DNA of 64,000 bases, taken from assembly GCF_963576615.1 (NCBI RefSeq), contig NC_088708.1, positions 64,892,672 to 64,956,671 on the forward strand. The letters run 5' to 3'. The position numbers were made by a program, and so were the translations under genes. How positions within the stretch are numbered: the stretch's first letter is position 1; the number at the start of each line of letters is the position of its first letter. Shown here in pieces: positions 61,201-64,000 of the stretch. Under the pieces are notes generated by a model. It was not told the origin of the DNA and did not search any database. It was given only the letters and a program-made list of their open reading frames with translations. Source of the stretch: Watersipora subatra (taxonomy: Eukaryota > Bryozoa > Gymnolaemata > Cheilostomatida > Watersiporidae).

Positions 61201-63402
61201 AAAACAGCTTGAAATAATCTAGAAGTGATGCATCTTGAGGCATACGAACTTTCAGACCAGGAGTGCCACTAAATGGGATTTCGCGGTTCTGCTGGGGAGT
61301 ATTTTTCTGCCATTGCCATCCACCTAAATCAAAATCGAAAATACTAACACAACTGCTGTGTAATAATGCATTACTAGTCAAACATTATACACAACATACA
61401 TGAAAAGCATTATACTGCCCAGATCTGACAAAACACGGCAACTCAAATTCTCATATTTTTCACTATGATGAACTTTTTACTTTTTTCTACACAGTAGCAG
61501 TGGCATTTTGAAATAATTGGGTTATAGAGAAGATAGGGTAAAAAACACACATGTGGAATTACAATTTGAACATAAAATGTAATTATCTCTTCATTAATTA
61601 TTCCGTAAAATATTGGAAAGGAAATATTTTACAGAAATTTGAGTTACTATGCTTTGTCAGATCTGGGCAGTATAGGTAAGCAATCATAACACCTGCATGT
61701 ACCTTGTTGAGTTTGGGGAGCTCCAGCGCCACCGTGAGTTCTATCTGCACCTATTTGACCACGTCCTCTCCTTCCACGTTGTCGACCACCGAGAGCCCCA
61801 CTTCCACGAACCCTACCACGACTTCCTCCACGCGTGCCATCACCATCACCTGCATTATGATTTGAAACTAATATAAGAAATTATCACAAAGGTACTACCA
61901 TAAGTCATACAATTGAAACAAACATTTCATGTAAAAACATACCATGTTCTGATCTTGTACTAGATTCATCCTCATTAATCATATATGCCATGTCCACGTC
62001 ATTACTGCTAGAATGATCTACTTGAGGTGTTGAGGCTCTTGGTCCATGATCAACTCCTACATCCTCACCTAAATGCAATGTAAGGGATCATGGTATTTAG
62101 TGTTTCATGCATGCAACTGATTCCAATAAAACTACTTCAACTCTTAGTTCCTAATCACTGGATCAATTTAATAGCAGAATATTCACATACACAAAATAAA
62201 TCATCAAACTAACTGTAGCTGGCTATAAATCTCCCAATCTCTTTCACTCGATTGACAGCTGCGGCGTTGCTATGGAAACGATAAAATAAATATATTTTGA
62301 TCAGCTAAATTATTTTTCATTTCTAATAATTACTAGAACTTGTACTCACCTTGTTCTTCTAAATGTTCTTCAAAAGTGTCATCATATTCCCCATCATCTG
62401 AATAATCTTCTTCCCCAGAGCTAATAGCAATGTTAGAAGCATTTAAAAAACGGCTTTCCATGACTAACGATCGCGAGCAAAATGGCTGAAAAACGCTCGT
62501 AGCGTATTGCTTTTTAAAATATGAATAAAAATGGAACGGCCCCCCTCAGACAGTTAGAACCAAAGGTATTATATTCCGAAAATGTCTGAACATCGATTAC
62601 AACAATGATTTTTCCTATGGCTTTACTGGACAGTCAGTATACTATATCTAAACCGAGCCCACTTAGAACCGCGGTTATACCGGGATCAGGGTGAAGAGAA
62701 CGTAACTCCTGCGCGGAATATCCGGTCTCAGATTTAAGAGGGTTAATAGCTCTGTATGAGTAATGCTATTGAAGGCAATCATTATAATTTTCAATATTGA
62801 AATTGTTTTCTAGCAATAGAGATAATTTAACTAGATTTATTCCATAAAACTAAAGTCAGAGTAGTGGTAGCATAGCTGTGTAAGCTATATCTTCTAGCAA
62901 TAGAAGGCCCTGCCTCCCCATCCATAACTTACCGATCTGTTTGGGATAGGGCAGGTTAAGGTTATTCATCAGCTCGATGAATTCTTCCTTCGTTTTAGAG
63001 AGCCTTGGATTGAACTGCTTCTCTTCTCCGACAGTTGTCCATGGTTGACCTGTGAACACGCATGACTGCATGACTGCTAGTAGCTCAGTCAATAAATACG
63101 AGTACAGTAAGAATTCACATGAAGTGTACCAAACTAGTCAATAAAAGCTGGTAAAAATAGCTGGGTAGGACACCCCACAGTGTGTATGACTATGACAACA
63201 ACAGAAGTGGCAGGTACAGAATATGCAGGTACACTTGAAGGAGTGCAGAAGCTTAGCTATGGAACTTGAGAAAAGAACAAATAGAAAATAGTAAATTTTA
63301 TGCAAATATAACCTGTGTAGTCGTGAGCAGGATAGATCACATAATCATCAGGGAGGGAGAATATTTGAGTATGGACTGACTTGTACAGCGTATCAGCATT
63401 GC
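58259..63402 (-). CDS. ETHE1: ETHE1 persulfide dioxygenase, last three coding exons (partial)
   Basis: Mitochondrial glutathione-persulfide dioxygenase of the metallo-beta-lactamase fold, acting in sulfide oxidation. Exons: 63402-63313, 63049-62933 and 58323-58259 (stop TAA), all joined in phase 1. They encode [20 protein letters not shown], then [30 protein letters not shown] followed by [18 protein letters not shown]; and [11 protein letters not shown] before the stop. Each block matches the C-terminal part of animal ETHE1 (TLY.SVH..IF.LP.D..IYPAHDY.G; T..EE...NPRL; NLNLP.P..I; PAN..CG). The upstream exons with the iron ligands and GRTDF motif lie beyond position 64000. The final intron (62932-58324, 4.6 kb) holds a piggyBac element in the same orientation. 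The last exon, 65 bases, was found by phase and similarity and is well supported. Confidence 0.92.
59795..62461 (-). CDS. piggyBac transposase, four exons, intact
   Basis: DDE/D transposase for TTAA-specific cut-and-paste. Coding exons: 62461-62350, 62068-61943, 61849-61703 and 61323-59795 (stop). All junctions are GT..AG in phase 1, giving 637 residues, in the usual piggyBac range. The N-terminus is acidic ([17 protein letters not shown]), followed by a Gly/Arg-rich stretch from exon 3 ([22 protein letters not shown]), the DDE_Tnp_1_7 core and a C-terminal cysteine-rich zinc domain (CRVC, CCAEC, CPVPCF). The three catalytic aspartates by family position are in [21 protein letters not shown] and [10 protein letters not shown]. 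No stop or frameshift interrupts it. The start is the ATG opening the acidic exon. The short upstream exons are inferred from perfect phase and acidic composition, and are slightly less certain than the large exon. Confidence 0.88.
61413..61672. mobile_element. 260-bp TA-flanked MITE inside a transposase intron
   Basis: TACTGCCCAGATCTGACAAA at the left and its inverse at the right, with similarity continuing through AACTCAAATT (arms about 38 bases), flanked by TA. It makes up most of the third intron of the piggyBac transposase gene. Confidence 0.85.
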
Positions 63403-64000
63403 CTAGAAACAGATGGTAATGGATGCTACAGATAATAGTATATTGTATAACAAGAAGGAGTCTTATTAAAGACATCAGATATGCAGCAGTGGGTACGCAT
63501 GTATGTACAGTGTATGAATAGCTATTAGAGTATATGTGCTTATTGTCCAATGAGCACATGAGTCATACCAGCACGACCGAGTTGTATGACTTAAATCTCA
63601 TGCCATTAAATACCGCCGAGCACGTATTTGGACTCCTAACTAACGAAGACGTGAATAAAATCAAGCAAAGGAATGCGGATAGCATATTAATCACCCGACT
63701 CATGGTTACACGGCTATCCGCTTAACCAAAAACAATAGCATTATGTCACTATACCTTGCTCCTCCATCTGTTTAGTTGCAGAGATGCAGCTGCTATAAGC
63801 AAAAACTCCCTGAATACAACTCTACAACCTACTACATGTAGGTCGTTAAAGATTTGGCATAAATTGACGAAGCGTAATCTAAGCCGTATTATGTAAGCAT
63901 CTAGTCTGAGATTTCAAAGGCTGGGTACATGCCAACTAAACAGAAGCACTATTACGCGAAGTCAAAGTCAACTCAGGAGATTAACACGGTTCCAGTGATT
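63403..64000 (-). other. ETHE1 intron at the window edge
   Basis: The acceptor TTTCTAG precedes the exon at 63402. No upstream ETHE1 exon with the conserved GRTDF segment is found before the window ends, so the next exon lies outside. Confidence 0.5.

Larger units (their letters stand above)
59248..62742 (-). mobile_element. piggyBac transposon, complete-looking, ~3.5 kb
   Basis: Bounded by TTAA on both sides (59244-59247 and 62743-62746), the target duplication of piggyBac elements. The left end reads CCCTTTCCAATCTAATT and the inverse of the right end CCCTCTTAAATCTGAG: the CCC..GGG tips match and similarity then fades, so the terminal inverted repeats are short. It carries one four-exon transposase gene on the minus strand and lies entirely within the last intron of ETHE1, in the same orientation as that gene. 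Confidence 0.88.

Noticed and set aside
63748-63800. Possible upstream ETHE1 exon on the minus strand ending ISATKQMEEQG
   Set aside because: The phase would fit, but the peptide lacks the conserved GCGRTDF segment expected before the next exon and the donor GTATAG is weak. The resemblance to the QQG ending looks accidental.

Overview
This window is animal nuclear DNA. The genes are split by many introns with GT..AG borders, the spacers are AT-rich, and short-period tandem arrays and cut-and-paste or MITE-like elements are dense. The gene content (an FBXO16 homologue, an F-box/WD40 protein, an M28B glutamate-carboxypeptidase/NAALADase-type peptidase, and ETHE1) fits a non-vertebrate metazoan. 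A lophotrochozoan is my guess; the sequence alone does not fix the phylum. I assembled gene models by hand from protein similarity, splice sites and phase continuity, with no transcript or database search.

Layout. (1) 138-658, minus: the first two coding exons of an FBXO16 homologue, which runs off the left edge. (2) 4074-12393, plus: a complete 11-exon gene for a 667-residue F-box/WD40 protein with a seven-bladed propeller, divergently oriented to FBXO16. Both genes share a W..QR..Q.F..DF module in front of the F-box, carried on exons with the same borders and phases. (3) 12394-24715: no gene found. It holds a LINE remnant, tandem arrays, SINE-like copies and an inverted-repeat element. (4) 24716-57373, plus: a complete M28B peptidase gene of about 32.7 kb and 18 exons, including a homologous exon pair (39635-39827 and 40086-40284) whose phases force mutually exclusive use. 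Its introns hold most of the window's tandem arrays and several pogo/Tc1-type elements. (5) 58259-63402, minus: the last three coding exons of ETHE1, converging on the peptidase gene. Its final intron contains a complete-looking 3.5-kb piggyBac element (59248-62742), flanked by TTAA and carrying a four-exon, 637-residue transposase. A smaller TA-flanked MITE sits inside one of that transposase's introns.

Most notable observations: the phase-locked mutually exclusive exon pair in the peptidase; two unrelated genes in which a minisatellite has amplified the exon/intron junction, giving about 14-15 tandem copies of a 5' splice site; the common exon module of the adjacent F-box genes; and the element-in-intron-in-element-in-intron nesting at ETHE1. 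The genes do not form a pathway. Two are likely SCF-type ubiquitin ligase substrate receptors, one a membrane-anchored peptidase and one a mitochondrial sulfur dioxygenase.
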